Assembly: GCA_903842345.1 (NCBI GenBank)
Contig: CAIMLR010000047.1
Span: forward strand, 62,001-126,000
DNA: 64,000 nt
DNA from: an uncultured Myxococcales bacterium
GTDB lineage: Bacteria; Myxococcota_A; UBA9042
Direction: 5' to 3'
Part shown: positions 1 through 8,390 of the stretch, piece by piece
How the letters are laid out: each line of letters opens with the position of its first letter
Numbering within the stretch: the first letter of the stretch is position 1
The notes under the pieces: model-generated
Databases searched by the model: none
What the model saw: the letters and a program-made list of their open reading frames with translations, nothing else
Told to the model about the DNA's origin: nothing
Position numbers and translations under genes: made by a program

Positions 1-441
1 CAAGTCTACGGTGCACGGGTCGCCGTCCTCACACGCGGTCGCGGACCACGGCAGATGCACGCAAGCGCCGCCGGCGTCGCACGTGTCCGTCGTACAGGCC
101 TTGCCGTCGTCGCATGCGCTGGCGTTGGTGCAGCCCACGTCCGGCGTCGCGTCGGCATCATCCGCGGCATCCGTGTCGACCGGCGCAATCGCGTCGGTCG
201 CCGCGCTGTCCAGTCCGGCATCCGTGGCCGCATCCGCCGCATCGACAGTCGTCTCCGCCGCATCAGGCGTCGCATCCGCCGCGGCGTCTGCCGCAACGTC
301 GGCGTCCGGGGCGGCTGCCGCATCAGCCAGATCGCCCCCGACTTGACTCAATCCGCAGGCTGACAGCGCTACACAAAGCAGCGCAACCGTTGCGGAATGC
401 GCCCATGCCACTGACCCTGCGACTGCGGAAAGTGCTCTCAT
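1..441 (-). CDS. Asp/Ala-linker lipoprotein with Cys-rich repeats (partial, C-terminus beyond window)
   Basis: Only the first 147 codons are present; the frame opens at an ATG at 441 and leaves the window at its left edge. The protein starts with a signal peptide ending in the lipobox L-S-A-C (Cys29), so it should be lipidated and surface or periplasm facing. Residues 33-101 are almost purely Asp, Ala, Thr and Val, an acidic low-complexity stalk. From about residue 104 a cysteine-rich module begins (CDDGKACTTDTC, then CEDGDPCTVD) of the kind common in myxobacterial surface proteins; the same module sits in the amidase at 10790. It is divergent from the phosphatase at 579. Binding partner and function are unknown. 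A lipoprotein is clear; the fate of the missing part is not. Confidence 0.8.
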   Translation of the reverse strand, partial: MRALSAVAGSVAWAHSATVALLCVALSACGLSQVGGDLADAAAAPDADVAADAAADATPDAAETTVDAADAATDAGLDSAATDAIAPVDTDAADDADATPDVGCTNASACDDGKACTTDTCDAGGACVHLPWSATACEDGDPCTVDL

Positions 442-578
442 AGCGCGCAATCTTGCAGCGTTCGCGGCTGAAACGGAAGCCCCTTTGCGGCCCGCGCGAA
501 ATCCGCGTTCTACCGCTGGACGCGCTTCTCCCTTTGCCGCAAAATGGGCTACCCCTATGCGGGTTGAGTTTGAGGGGC

Positions 579-1502
579 ATGTCCACAGTCGCGGTCGTTG
601 ATATCGGTTCCAACTCGGTCTGCTTGCTCGTGGCGCGCCGCGAGGCGAACGGCCAGGTGACGATCCTGGACAAGTTGAAGGACACGCCCCGGCTGCGCGA
701 TGAGATCGACGCGGACGGCCAGCTCTCCGAGATCGGCGCGGCGCGCACGCTCGCGGCGCTGCGGCTGTTTGCCCAAGTGATCGGCCAGCACAATGCGCGG
801 GTCCGCGTGGTGGCGACGGCGGCGCTGCGGGCGGCCAAGAACGCGCAGGACTTCATCGATCGCGCCGAGCGGGAAGCCGGGCTGCGGGTGGAAATCGTCA
901 CGGGCGACGAGGAGGCGCGGCTGGCGTTCCTCGGCGCGCTGTCCGGGCTCGGCGAATTGGACGGCGAGACGCTGGTGGCGGACGTCGGTGGCGGCTCGAC
1001 TGAACTGGTGCTCGGCATCGATGGCCGCGCAGTGCAGACGATGAGTGAGCCGCTGGGTGCGCTGACCGTGACCCGCGATTGGCTGGGTCCGGACCCGGTT
1101 TCGCCCGCAGCCGTGGCGCACGCTCGGGCGGAGATTCGCGCGATGTTGGCGCCCGTCGTGGGCGCGTTCCGCAATCGGCCCCACCTGCGCGCGGTCGCGA
1201 CGTCCGGGACGATCCAGCGGGTGGCGCGCATCGCGTGCGTGCAAGCCGGCGATCCGCGCGTGGACGTGCACGGCCTCCATTTGACCGCGCCGGCGCTGCG
1301 CCACGTCACGACCACGCTGCAAGCCGCGCCGACGCTGGCGGACCGACTGCGCATTCCCGGGATGGACGCAAGCCGGGCGGACATCCTGCTCGGCGGTACG
1401 TTGATCTATGAAGGCCTGACGGATCTGCTGGACCTGCCGCAGTGGACGGTGTCGATGGCCGGGCTGCGGATGGGCGTGATCTACGAGTTGCTGGGGCAAT
1501 AG
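579..1502 (+). CDS. Ppx/GppA family phosphatase, short form
   Basis: A 307-residue member of the exopolyphosphatase/guanosine pentaphosphate phosphatase family, in the ASKHA fold. The phosphate-1 loop is DIGSNS (residues 8-13) and the phosphate-2 loop is DVGGGSTE (135-142), both intact. Family members hydrolyse polyphosphate or pppGpp in the cytoplasm. It is much shorter than E. coli Ppx (about 510 residues): the C-terminal HD-like domain is absent, so only the two catalytic subdomains remain. The frame is open further upstream to 453, but the ATG at 579 directly begins the conserved N-terminus and has GAGGGG just ahead. Ends tail to tail with aat, 6 bases apart. Substrate cannot be assigned from sequence. 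Confidence 0.88.
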   Translation: MSTVAVVDIGSNSVCLLVARREANGQVTILDKLKDTPRLRDEIDADGQLSEIGAARTLAALRLFAQVIGQHNARVRVVATAALRAAKNAQDFIDRAEREAGLRVEIVTGDEEARLAFLGALSGLGELDGETLVADVGGGSTELVLGIDGRAVQTMSEPLGALTVTRDWLGPDPVSPAAVAHARAEIRAMLAPVVGAFRNRPHLRAVATSGTIQRVARIACVQAGDPRVDVHGLHLTAPALRHVTTTLQAAPTLADRLRIPGMDASRADILLGGTLIYEGLTDLLDLPQWTVSMAGLRMGVIYELLGQ

Positions 1503-1508
1503 GCGAAG

Positions 1509-2222
1509 TTACACGACCGGCCCGTGCTCCAATTCCGCATCCAAGCGCCACGGTCCGGGCGGAAAGGGCATCGCGACCGCGCGCGCAACCTCCGCCAGAA
1601 ACGCGTTCCGCGGCATCATCTGCGCGCCCAGAGCCGCCAGGTGCGGCGTCTCCACCTGCGCGTCCAGCAGCGTAAAGCCCCAGCGCGCCAATTGCTGGCA
1701 CAGCGTCGCGAGCGCGATCTTGCTGGCGTCGTCGGCACGCGCGAACATCGATTCGCCGCAGAACATCCCGCCGATCGCGAGGCCATAGAGCCCGCCGACG
1801 AGGCGCCCATCGAGCCACGCCTCCGCGCAATGCGCCCAGCCGCGGCGATGCAGTTCCGTAAACGAAGTGCGCAGCTCCGGCGTCAACCACGTGCCATCCT
1901 GGCCTGGCCGCGGCGCTTCCTGGCACCCCTGAATAACCTGGGCAAACGCGGTGTCGAGGCGAATCTCATAGGGCCGCTTGCGGATGGCTTTGGCCAGCGA
2001 CCGGTTGATGCGCACTTCCGCCGGTCGGAGCACAAAGCGATCGGGCGGCGAGTGCCACAGCAGCGGATAGCCCTCGCACGGCCAGGGAAAAATGCCGTGG
2101 GCGTAGGCCGAGAGCAGGCGCTCAGGCCGCACATCGCCGCCAACCGCCACGACGCCTGACGGATCCGCGCCGCGCGGGTCCGGGAACGCCATGTTGTCTG
2201 GATGAAGGCGATAGACCGGCAT
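1509..2222 (-). CDS. aat: Leucyl/phenylalanyl-tRNA--protein transferase
   Basis: A 237-residue protein matching Aat over its length. It transfers Leu or Phe from aminoacyl-tRNA to proteins with N-terminal Arg or Lys, tagging them for the ClpS/ClpAP N-end-rule pathway in the cytoplasm. Visible family signatures are GIFPW (43-47), the following W-H-S-P-x-x-R, and the C-terminal block GGLYG...FCGESMF...ASK. Length is typical. It lies 9 bases downstream of the lipoprotein gene 2232-3296 on the same strand and may be co-transcribed with it. No clpS or clpA is present in the window. Confidence 0.95.
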   Translation of the reverse strand: MPVYRLHPDNMAFPDPRGADPSGVVAVGGDVRPERLLSAYAHGIFPWPCEGYPLLWHSPPDRFVLRPAEVRINRSLAKAIRKRPYEIRLDTAFAQVIQGCQEAPRPGQDGTWLTPELRTSFTELHRRGWAHCAEAWLDGRLVGGLYGLAIGGMFCGESMFARADDASKIALATLCQQLARWGFTLLDAQVETPHLAALGAQMMPRNAFLAEVARAVAMPFPPGPWRLDAELEHGPVV

Positions 2223-2231
2223 CGGGTGCGG

Positions 2232-3296
2232 CTACTTGGCCGGCGCCCGCCACGCGACGAGGAACTTCTGCGCGGCTTTCTGGGTCGTTTCCACGTTCTT
2301 GCGGTTCGGATCCTTGGGGCCGCGCTCGTCTTTCGGCGTCTTCTCATAGCGGTCGTAGCCCGCCTCGATGGCCTTGAGCGACGCGTCCACCGCGTTGAAG
2401 AACCCGTCAAATTCCGCCTTCTGCTTCGCGTCCGCGGCCACGCTGGCAAGGCGCGCGCGATCCTGCTGCAGGCGCTTGCGCGGGATCGCCACCCACGTGC
2501 GCAGGGCCGTCAGCTTGGGCATGTCGTAGCCTTCCCAGGACTTGTTGGCAAAGCGGTCGTACGCACCCAGGAAGTCGTCCACGAGCCAGCCGTAGTTGTC
2601 CACCAGCTGCGCCTTGAACGCCGCCGCGTCCATCGCCTTGGCCACCACGGTCGGATCGTCGTCCGGTAGCGTGCCGTCCGGCCATTCCGCGATCAGCCCC
2701 GCGGCCTTGTCCACGTCCATGCCCACCGCGCGCACGCGGTCGGCGCTCGTCTTGGCCAGGTCCGTCACCAACTGAATCTCCGGCGCGCCCACCTTCTTGG
2801 TCATGAACGAGAACACGCGGAAGAACTCCAGCTGCTCCATGCCGCTGGCGATGAAGCGATCCAGCTGCGCGTTCTTGCCCGTGTGCTCCAGCGCCAGATT
2901 GCGGAGAATCTTCAGCGGTCCGCGCTTCTTCTTCTCCGGGCTGCCGTCCATGCACACTTCGTCCATCTCGGTGATGCTGACGAATTCCACGTTGCGGCGG
3001 CGCATCTTGTCGAACTGGAACGGCACCAGGTACTCGTTGCGGCACGTCTGCAAGTCCGCCTCGGCCAGCTTGACCTGTTCCTTGATGGCCGCCGCCCACG
3101 TATGCGCGATCTCCGCGGGCTTTTCCTCCGGCACCGCCTCAATCTTGCCGATGTCCAACTCCAGCCGCTGCGGCTTGGAAAACGCCTGGGCCATCGGGTC
3201 GTTCTTGTCCATCGGCTTCTTGTCGCAGGCGCTCGCCAGCGCAGCCAAGGTCAGGCAGACGGAAAGATTGCGGGAAAAACGGCGCATCGGCTTCAT
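2232..3296 (-). CDS. Putative lipoprotein of unknown function (DUF3829-like)
   Basis: A 354-residue protein with a signal peptide and lipobox (A-S-A-C, Cys24). The mature part is predicted mainly helical and charged, with repeated Asp/Lys-rich helices and an R-N-x-Y-L element near residue 85; this loosely resembles YiiG/DUF3829 lipoproteins, but the likeness is weak. The ATG at 3296 was chosen because GGAG lies 6 bases upstream; an in-frame TTG at 3308 overlaps that ribosome-binding site. It precedes aat by 9 bases. No enzymatic motif is visible, so no function is assigned. Confidence 0.7.
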   Translation of the reverse strand: MKPMRRFSRNLSVCLTLAALASACDKKPMDKNDPMAQAFSKPQRLELDIGKIEAVPEEKPAEIAHTWAAAIKEQVKLAEADLQTCRNEYLVPFQFDKMRRRNVEFVSITEMDEVCMDGSPEKKKRGPLKILRNLALEHTGKNAQLDRFIASGMEQLEFFRVFSFMTKKVGAPEIQLVTDLAKTSADRVRAVGMDVDKAAGLIAEWPDGTLPDDDPTVVAKAMDAAAFKAQLVDNYGWLVDDFLGAYDRFANKSWEGYDMPKLTALRTWVAIPRKRLQQDRARLASVAADAKQKAEFDGFFNAVDASLKAIEAGYDRYEKTPKDERGPKDPNRKNVETTQKAAQKFLVAWRAPAK

Positions 3297-3373
3297 CGCG
3301 GACTCCAAAGTAGAGGAGACGCGTTGTCGTCTGGACCGCTGGTGCTGTCAAGGGAGCCGCCGCGGCGGGCGTT

Positions 3374-4456
3374 CTACTTGCCCGCGGGGACGGGCTTGGG
3401 AATCGCCGTCGTGCCAATGTGCGCGAGCTGCGAGGTCTTGAAGCTGAACAGATCGCCACCCACGGCCCAGGCGCCGCCGGTCGGATCGACGAAGACGGCG
3501 TGGAATTGCTGCGTGGCGAGCGGCGCGGCGACGTCGTTGCTCCACGTGCCGTCGGTCGCGCGGCGCCACACGCTGTAGCCGACGCTGATTGCGCTGCCGT
3601 CGGCGTTCACGAAGACGCCGTTGAGCGGGTCCAATCCGGGCACGGACTTGCGCGTCCACTTGGTTCCGTCGTGCTCGACGATCACGCCCGACGCGTCGCC
3701 GCCGACCGCCACGCACAGGCCGCCGTTGCAGTTGCCGGTCAGGAGCTTGCTGGGGGCGATGGCGCTGCCGTCCGCGGCGACCGGGACCTCATCAGCCCAT
3801 TTGCTGCCGTCCCAGTGGAGGATGTGGCCGTTCATGCCGCAGATGAAGAGGTCCTTGGGGCCGCGGGCAAAGACCTTGAACCACGCGGTGGTGTTCCAGC
3901 CCGCCGGCAAGTCCTTGGGCGCGGCCCAGTAGCTGCCGTCAAAGTGCCAGATGACGCCGCATGCGAGGTTGTCGTGGCAATCTGCCGCCTCGCCGCCGAC
4001 CGCCCATACGTCGGTCTCCGAGAACGCCTGGATGCCCCAAAGCTGGGTTTTGGTCGGAATCGTCTGGCGGGTGAACACCTGGTCGAGCTTGCTCCAGCGG
4101 ATGACGAGGCCATCGGTGCCGGCCATCCACAGGACGTCCTTTTCGCCGCCGGTGATCCACCACAGCGTCCCGACGACCTTGGGCAGGATCAGCCGGTGCC
4201 AGCCCGTTCCGTCCCAGTTGAGAATGGTCGGCGCTGACGTGGGCGACGCTTCCTGCGCGCCGCCGACCATCCAGATGTCGTTCTCAGACGAGCCCCACAC
4301 GGAGAGCAGCGCCCCGGGAATGCCAACTTCCTTGGCGAGGTAGTCGCCGTCAAAGACCATCTCCCATGCCTGGATTTTCGCCTCGGGCTCCGAGCTGCAA
4401 GCGGGCAAAGTCAGCGCGGTGAGCGAGAGGAGCAGGGGCAAAATCGTATGACGCAT
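3374..4456 (-). CDS. Lipoprotein with WD/Kelch-like beta-propeller repeats
   Basis: A 360-residue lipoprotein (lipobox L-P-A-C). The mature part is built of about six or seven repeats of roughly 45-50 residues containing a W-D/H-x-G-x-x-W strand and a D-V/I-W-A/M-V-G-G strand, the pattern of propellers often seen in myxobacterial surface proteins. Such propellers usually bind ligands or proteins; no catalytic residues are evident. The start at 4456 has AAGGAG 6 bases upstream; the frame is open further up to 4564. It is divergent from the NHL lipoprotein at 4692, so three propeller lipoproteins lie together. Two cysteine pairs (around residues 175-183 and 265-271) may form disulfides. Confidence 0.75.
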   Translation of the reverse strand: MRHTILPLLLSLTALTLPACSSEPEAKIQAWEMVFDGDYLAKEVGIPGALLSVWGSSENDIWMVGGAQEASPTSAPTILNWDGTGWHRLILPKVVGTLWWITGGEKDVLWMAGTDGLVIRWSKLDQVFTRQTIPTKTQLWGIQAFSETDVWAVGGEAADCHDNLACGVIWHFDGSYWAAPKDLPAGWNTTAWFKVFARGPKDLFICGMNGHILHWDGSKWADEVPVAADGSAIAPSKLLTGNCNGGLCVAVGGDASGVIVEHDGTKWTRKSVPGLDPLNGVFVNADGSAISVGYSVWRRATDGTWSNDVAAPLATQQFHAVFVDPTGGAWAVGGDLFSFKTSQLAHIGTTAIPKPVPAGK

Positions 4457-4486
4457 GGGCATCTCCTTGTCAGGCGGCGCAGCATA

Positions 4487-4595
4487 GCCGATTGGTTGCC
4501 GCTTGTCCGCCCGGAGTTCAAGTGGCTGCAACATCCAGCAATGGTTGACGAACTGTGTCAGCATTTTTCACTTGCGCGGCCGCTGCCGATTGGTT
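4487..4595. repeat. 11-bp direct repeat GCCGATTGGTT in a divergent promoter region
   Basis: GCCGATTGGTT occurs at 4487-4497 and again at 4585-4595, 98 bases apart, inside the 235-base gap between two divergent propeller lipoprotein genes. Its placement suggests paired regulator sites, but no known operator is recognised. A TTGACG element at 4545-4550 lies between the copies, without a convincing -10 box. Apart from this the gap holds nothing I can name. Confidence 0.3.
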
Positions 4596-4691
4596 AGCGT
4601 CATCGGGTGGACAACGTGGACCGATTCGGTCCTGTTCAGCATGGGCGGCATGGGGCACGCCGATGTTTGGATCGTGTCCGGGGGTTGGGGT

Positions 4692-6011
4692 ATGCATCAG
4701 AGCAAGTGGTTTCGCGGACTCGCGATCGGCGTGTGGGCGGCGAGCGCAACGGGTTGCCAGACGACCCAACCCACGGCCAGCGACACGTGCGCGAGCGCGA
4801 CGAGCGGCAGCATCTGCACCGTCGTCGGCGACGGCACCAAGGGCTACGACGGCGGCGGGCTGCACCGGCTGGACAGTTGGCTCTACTTCCCGGTCGACCT
4901 TGCGTTTGACAGCAAGAACACGCTGTACCTGCTGGACTGGAACAACCACCGCGTGCGCCGCGTTGATCCGGACGACTCGCTGGAGACCGTCATGGGCACG
5001 GAAGATCCAGGCGATGGCGATCCCGGCAAGAAGGACCTCACGCCTGCGGGCGCGCCGGGCCTGACGGTTGCGCTGAATCACCCGTCCGATCTGTTTTTTG
5101 CCACGCAGGACACGCCGGTCGCCAAGGCTGGCGATCTCGTCCTCGACGCGTGGCACAACCACCGTCTGCGCACCTGGACCCCCGCGAGCGGGCTTGTGCA
5201 CGTGACGTGCGGCCAGAACCCGGGCTTCTACGGCGACGGCAAGCCCGTTGGCCTCACCACGATGTTCAACCAGCCGAGCAAGGTCATCCAGGACAAGGAT
5301 GGCAACACGTACCTGATCGACATGCGCAACTGGCGGATCCGCAAGATCGCCAAGGACGGCATGGTCAGCAGCGTCGCGGGCAACGGCAAGCCAGGCGCAG
5401 TCGCTGACGACACGACGGCGTTGGCCGCGCTCAAGTCTTCGTTCCTGTTCTTCTTTCCTGGCGAGTGGTCCAACCCGGAGAATCCGGGCGGCGGCTTGGA
5501 AATCAGCGCGGACGGCAAGACCCTCTACATCGCTGACACCGAGAATCACCGCATCCGTGCGCTGGATTTGACCGCCGGCACGCTCGCCACCATCGCCGGC
5601 AGCGGCCCGTCGGGCTGCGTCGACATCCCCAAGAACGCCACGGGCTGCGCCAATGACAACCTGAATCCGCCGCAGAAGGGCGATTTTGCCGGCGACAACG
5701 GCCCCGCGACAGCCGCGCGCTTGAACGAGCCGCATGACCTCGCGTTCGGCCCGGACGGTCGCCTCTATTTCGCGGACACCGGCAACAACCGGATCCGCGC
5801 GATCGACCTGAAGACTGGCATCATCACCACGGTCGCCGGCAGCGGCAAGGCGCCCGACGGCGTCAAGCCCTTTGCCGCCAGCGATTTGGGCGACGGCGGA
5901 TCGGCGCTCAACGCGGCGCTCAACCACCCGGAAGGCATCACGTTTGACAAGAACGGCACGCTCTACATCGCCGATACGTACAACCAGCGGATTCGCAAGG
6001 TCGTGAAGTAG
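4692..6011 (+). CDS. NHL-repeat beta-propeller lipoprotein
   Basis: A 439-residue protein with a signal peptide and lipobox A-T-G-C (Cys22). The mature region consists of NHL repeats, with strands of the type L-N-x-P-x-D-L-x-x-D-x-x-G-x-L-Y-I-A-D-T-x-N-x-R-I-R-x-V seen at least five times (for example near residues 75-85, 210-222, 280-292, 355-367 and 425-437). NHL propellers bind proteins, carbohydrates or RNA; on a lipoprotein an extracytoplasmic binding role is likely. The frame is open back to 4503, but the ATG at 4692 begins the signal peptide. It is 53 bases upstream of a similar gene, probably a tandem duplicate. Confidence 0.85.
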   Translation: MHQSKWFRGLAIGVWAASATGCQTTQPTASDTCASATSGSICTVVGDGTKGYDGGGLHRLDSWLYFPVDLAFDSKNTLYLLDWNNHRVRRVDPDDSLETVMGTEDPGDGDPGKKDLTPAGAPGLTVALNHPSDLFFATQDTPVAKAGDLVLDAWHNHRLRTWTPASGLVHVTCGQNPGFYGDGKPVGLTTMFNQPSKVIQDKDGNTYLIDMRNWRIRKIAKDGMVSSVAGNGKPGAVADDTTALAALKSSFLFFFPGEWSNPENPGGGLEISADGKTLYIADTENHRIRALDLTAGTLATIAGSGPSGCVDIPKNATGCANDNLNPPQKGDFAGDNGPATAARLNEPHDLAFGPDGRLYFADTGNNRIRAIDLKTGIITTVAGSGKAPDGVKPFAASDLGDGGSALNAALNHPEGITFDKNGTLYIADTYNQRIRKVVK

Positions 6012-6064
6012 GCCGGAGGCTTGTCCTTCGCCACGCACACCCCCGTCCCCAACATGAGGTCGAG

Positions 6065-7438
6065 ATGAAGAACCTGAAGAACACCGCTTGGTTGATGATG
6101 CTCGCGACGGGCGCATGCCAGACGGCCACGCCGGTCAGCAGCAACGAGCCGCCGAGCTGCAGCGGTCAGTCCCATTGCATCACAACCGTCGTCGGCACGG
6201 GCCAGGCGGCTTTTGGCGACGACAACGTGCTCGGCTGGCAGAGCCCGCTCTACTCGCCACAGGACGGCGTCGTCGACGGCAAGGGGATGCTTTACTACAT
6301 CGATTGGAACAACCACCGCATCCGGACGTGGGATCCCAAGTCCGGCCTGACCACGACCATCGCGGGCACGGGCGAGCTGGGCGACCTGGGCGGCGGCGAG
6401 CCGGCCATCGACGGCCGCATGAACCATCCGACCGGCCTCGCGTTTGCCGCCAACGGCGATTTGCTTGTTGCGGCATGGCACAACAGCAAGATCAAGCGCA
6501 TCAACATGCAGACCGGCATCCTGGACGACATCTGCGGCACGGGCGCGCGGGCCTTCGCGGGCGACGGCGTCGTGGGCGGCGCGATGAAGGCGAAGCTCGA
6601 TTTGCCCGCCGCCGTGGCGCTCGACACCCAGGGCAACATGTACATCGCCGATCAGGCCAACCAGCGGATTCGCAAAGTTGATTCGCAGGACACGATCACG
6701 ACCGTCGTCGGCGACAACTGGTGGACCGACACCGGCCGCCAGACCGGCAAGCCGTGCGTCGACGCCAGCGGCAACTACACGAACTGCACGACCAAAGTCC
6801 TCGTGAGCAAGGACAAAGCGGTGTGGATGTACGACAGCGGCGCGGACACCGTCGGCCATGCGCAGACCGACGCGACCGGCGCGCCCGTTCCGTATACCGG
6901 CGCGATTCCGATTCCTGACCTCATCGGCGGCTACAGCGGCGACGGCGGTCCCGCCCTCAGCGCGCACATCCAGAGCCCCAAGACCCAAGCGGCCGTGCCC
7001 GCCGGGCGCATCGTGCTCGACACGACCAGGTCGTGGCTCTACATCGCGGACACCGGCAACAACTGCGTGCGCGTTGTCGATTTGACCTCCGGCATCATCA
7101 ACACGTTCGCCGGCACCTGCGGCGGCGACAAAGCCGGCTACGCGGGCGACGGCGGCGATGCCAAGGCCGCGCAGCTCAATCAGCCATCGGACGTTGATCT
7201 CTTCGCCGACGGCAGCCTGCTCATCGCCGACAAGGAAAACCACTGCATGCGCAAGGTCGGCACGGACGGCAAGATCAGCACGTTCGCCGGCAAGTGCGGC
7301 CAGATCGGCTTCTCCGGCGACGGCGGCGACGCCAACGCCGCGCTTCTCAATCGCCCGTACGGCGCCGCCATCGGCCCCGACGGCACGGTCTACGTCCACG
7401 ACACGCACAACCACCGCGTCCGCGTCGTGACCAAGTAG
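6065..7438 (+). CDS. NHL-repeat beta-propeller lipoprotein, tandem paralogue
   Basis: A 457-residue lipoprotein (lipobox T-G-A-C, Cys18) with six or so NHL repeats; strands such as Y-I-D-W-N-N-H-R-I-R, Y-I-A-D-Q-A-N-Q-R-I-R, Y-I-A-D-T-G-N-N-C-V-R and Y-V-H-D-T-H-N-H-R-V-R are clear. A ribosome-binding site GAGGTCGAG precedes the ATG at 6065. It shares architecture and several repeat sequences with the gene at 4692 and is probably expressed with it. An insert around residues 215-300 interrupts the propeller between repeats and carries two cysteines. No enzymatic residues are visible. Confidence 0.85.
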   Translation: MKNLKNTAWLMMLATGACQTATPVSSNEPPSCSGQSHCITTVVGTGQAAFGDDNVLGWQSPLYSPQDGVVDGKGMLYYIDWNNHRIRTWDPKSGLTTTIAGTGELGDLGGGEPAIDGRMNHPTGLAFAANGDLLVAAWHNSKIKRINMQTGILDDICGTGARAFAGDGVVGGAMKAKLDLPAAVALDTQGNMYIADQANQRIRKVDSQDTITTVVGDNWWTDTGRQTGKPCVDASGNYTNCTTKVLVSKDKAVWMYDSGADTVGHAQTDATGAPVPYTGAIPIPDLIGGYSGDGGPALSAHIQSPKTQAAVPAGRIVLDTTRSWLYIADTGNNCVRVVDLTSGIINTFAGTCGGDKAGYAGDGGDAKAAQLNQPSDVDLFADGSLLIADKENHCMRKVGTDGKISTFAGKCGQIGFSGDGGDANAALLNRPYGAAIGPDGTVYVHDTHNHRVRVVTK

Positions 7439-7529
7439 GCGCGCGAATCGTCCGTCGCGCACCCGGCTCTGAACGTGTACACTGCGCCGCGCGCTGCTGG
7501 CGCGTCCTGTTCAACTGAGGTGAGCGTTC

Positions 7530-8381
7530 ATGTCGATTTCGAGTCAGTCGTCCCTGCCGGCCTGGACCGGTACTCCGTCCTACATCGCCGATGAGTCGCT
7601 GCAGGCCATCGTCAACGTCGCTGTCGGACTCGGTCGGCCGTTGCTGGTCAAGGGCGAGCCGGGCACGGGCAAGACCCTGCTGGCGTACGCGGTGGCAGAA
7701 GGCCTGAAACTGCCGCTGCTGACGTGGCACATCAAGTCGACGACCCGCGCCCAGGACGGCCTCTACCTGTACGACACGGTCGCGCGGCTGAACGACTCGC
7801 GTTTTGGCGACAACAACGTCCGCGACATCGCGCAGTACATCAAGCTCGGGCCGCTGGGCGAAGCGTTTGAGCGCAGCCAAAAAGGCGAGCGCGTGGTGCT
7901 GCTTATCGACGAGATCGACAAGGCGGACATTGAGTTTCCCAACGACTTGCTGCACGAACTCGACGCGATGCGCTTCACGATTGCGGAGACCGGCCGCGAG
8001 ATCCGCGCGTCGCTGCGGCCGATCGTGCTGATTACGTCCAACGCCGAAAAGGAGCTGCCTGACGCGTTCCTGCGCCGCTGCGTGTTCCACTACATCGAAT
8101 TTCCGGAGGAGACGCAGCTCGCGCGGATCTGCCGCGTGCACCATCCGGACGTCGACGAGAAGTTGCTGGCGGCGGCGCTGCGGCGGTTCGTGCAGATTCG
8201 CGCGGTTCAGGACCTGCGCAAGAAGCCGACGACGTCGGAGCTGATTGATTGGCTGGCCAGCCTGCGGCTCTCCGGGATCGATGCGGCCAAGCTGGAGGCC
8301 ACGCTGCCCTTCGCGGGCGTGCTGTTGAAGCAGGAAAACGACGCGCAGCGCGTGTTTCGTGCCACGCTGCCGCGGCGCTAG
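7530..8381 (+). CDS. MoxR-family AAA+ ATPase
   Basis: A 283-residue AAA+ ATPase of the MoxR group. Walker A is GEPGTGKT (42-49), Walker B is LLIDEIDKAD (124-133), and a sensor-1 region follows (I-T-S-N-A-E-K-E-L-P-D-A-F-L-R-R). MoxR ATPases act with von Willebrand factor A partners as chaperones that insert cofactors or remodel protein complexes in the cytoplasm. Here the partner is the next gene, 9 bases downstream, giving the common MoxR plus CoxE-like VWA pair. The client is unknown. A TACACT sequence at 7478-7483 could be a -10 box, but no -35 box is apparent. Confidence 0.92.
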   Translation: MSISSQSSLPAWTGTPSYIADESLQAIVNVAVGLGRPLLVKGEPGTGKTLLAYAVAEGLKLPLLTWHIKSTTRAQDGLYLYDTVARLNDSRFGDNNVRDIAQYIKLGPLGEAFERSQKGERVVLLIDEIDKADIEFPNDLLHELDAMRFTIAETGREIRASLRPIVLITSNAEKELPDAFLRRCVFHYIEFPEETQLARICRVHHPDVDEKLLAAALRRFVQIRAVQDLRKKPTTSELIDWLASLRLSGIDAAKLEATLPFAGVLLKQENDAQRVFRATLPRR

Positions 8382-8390
8382 GAAACCGGC

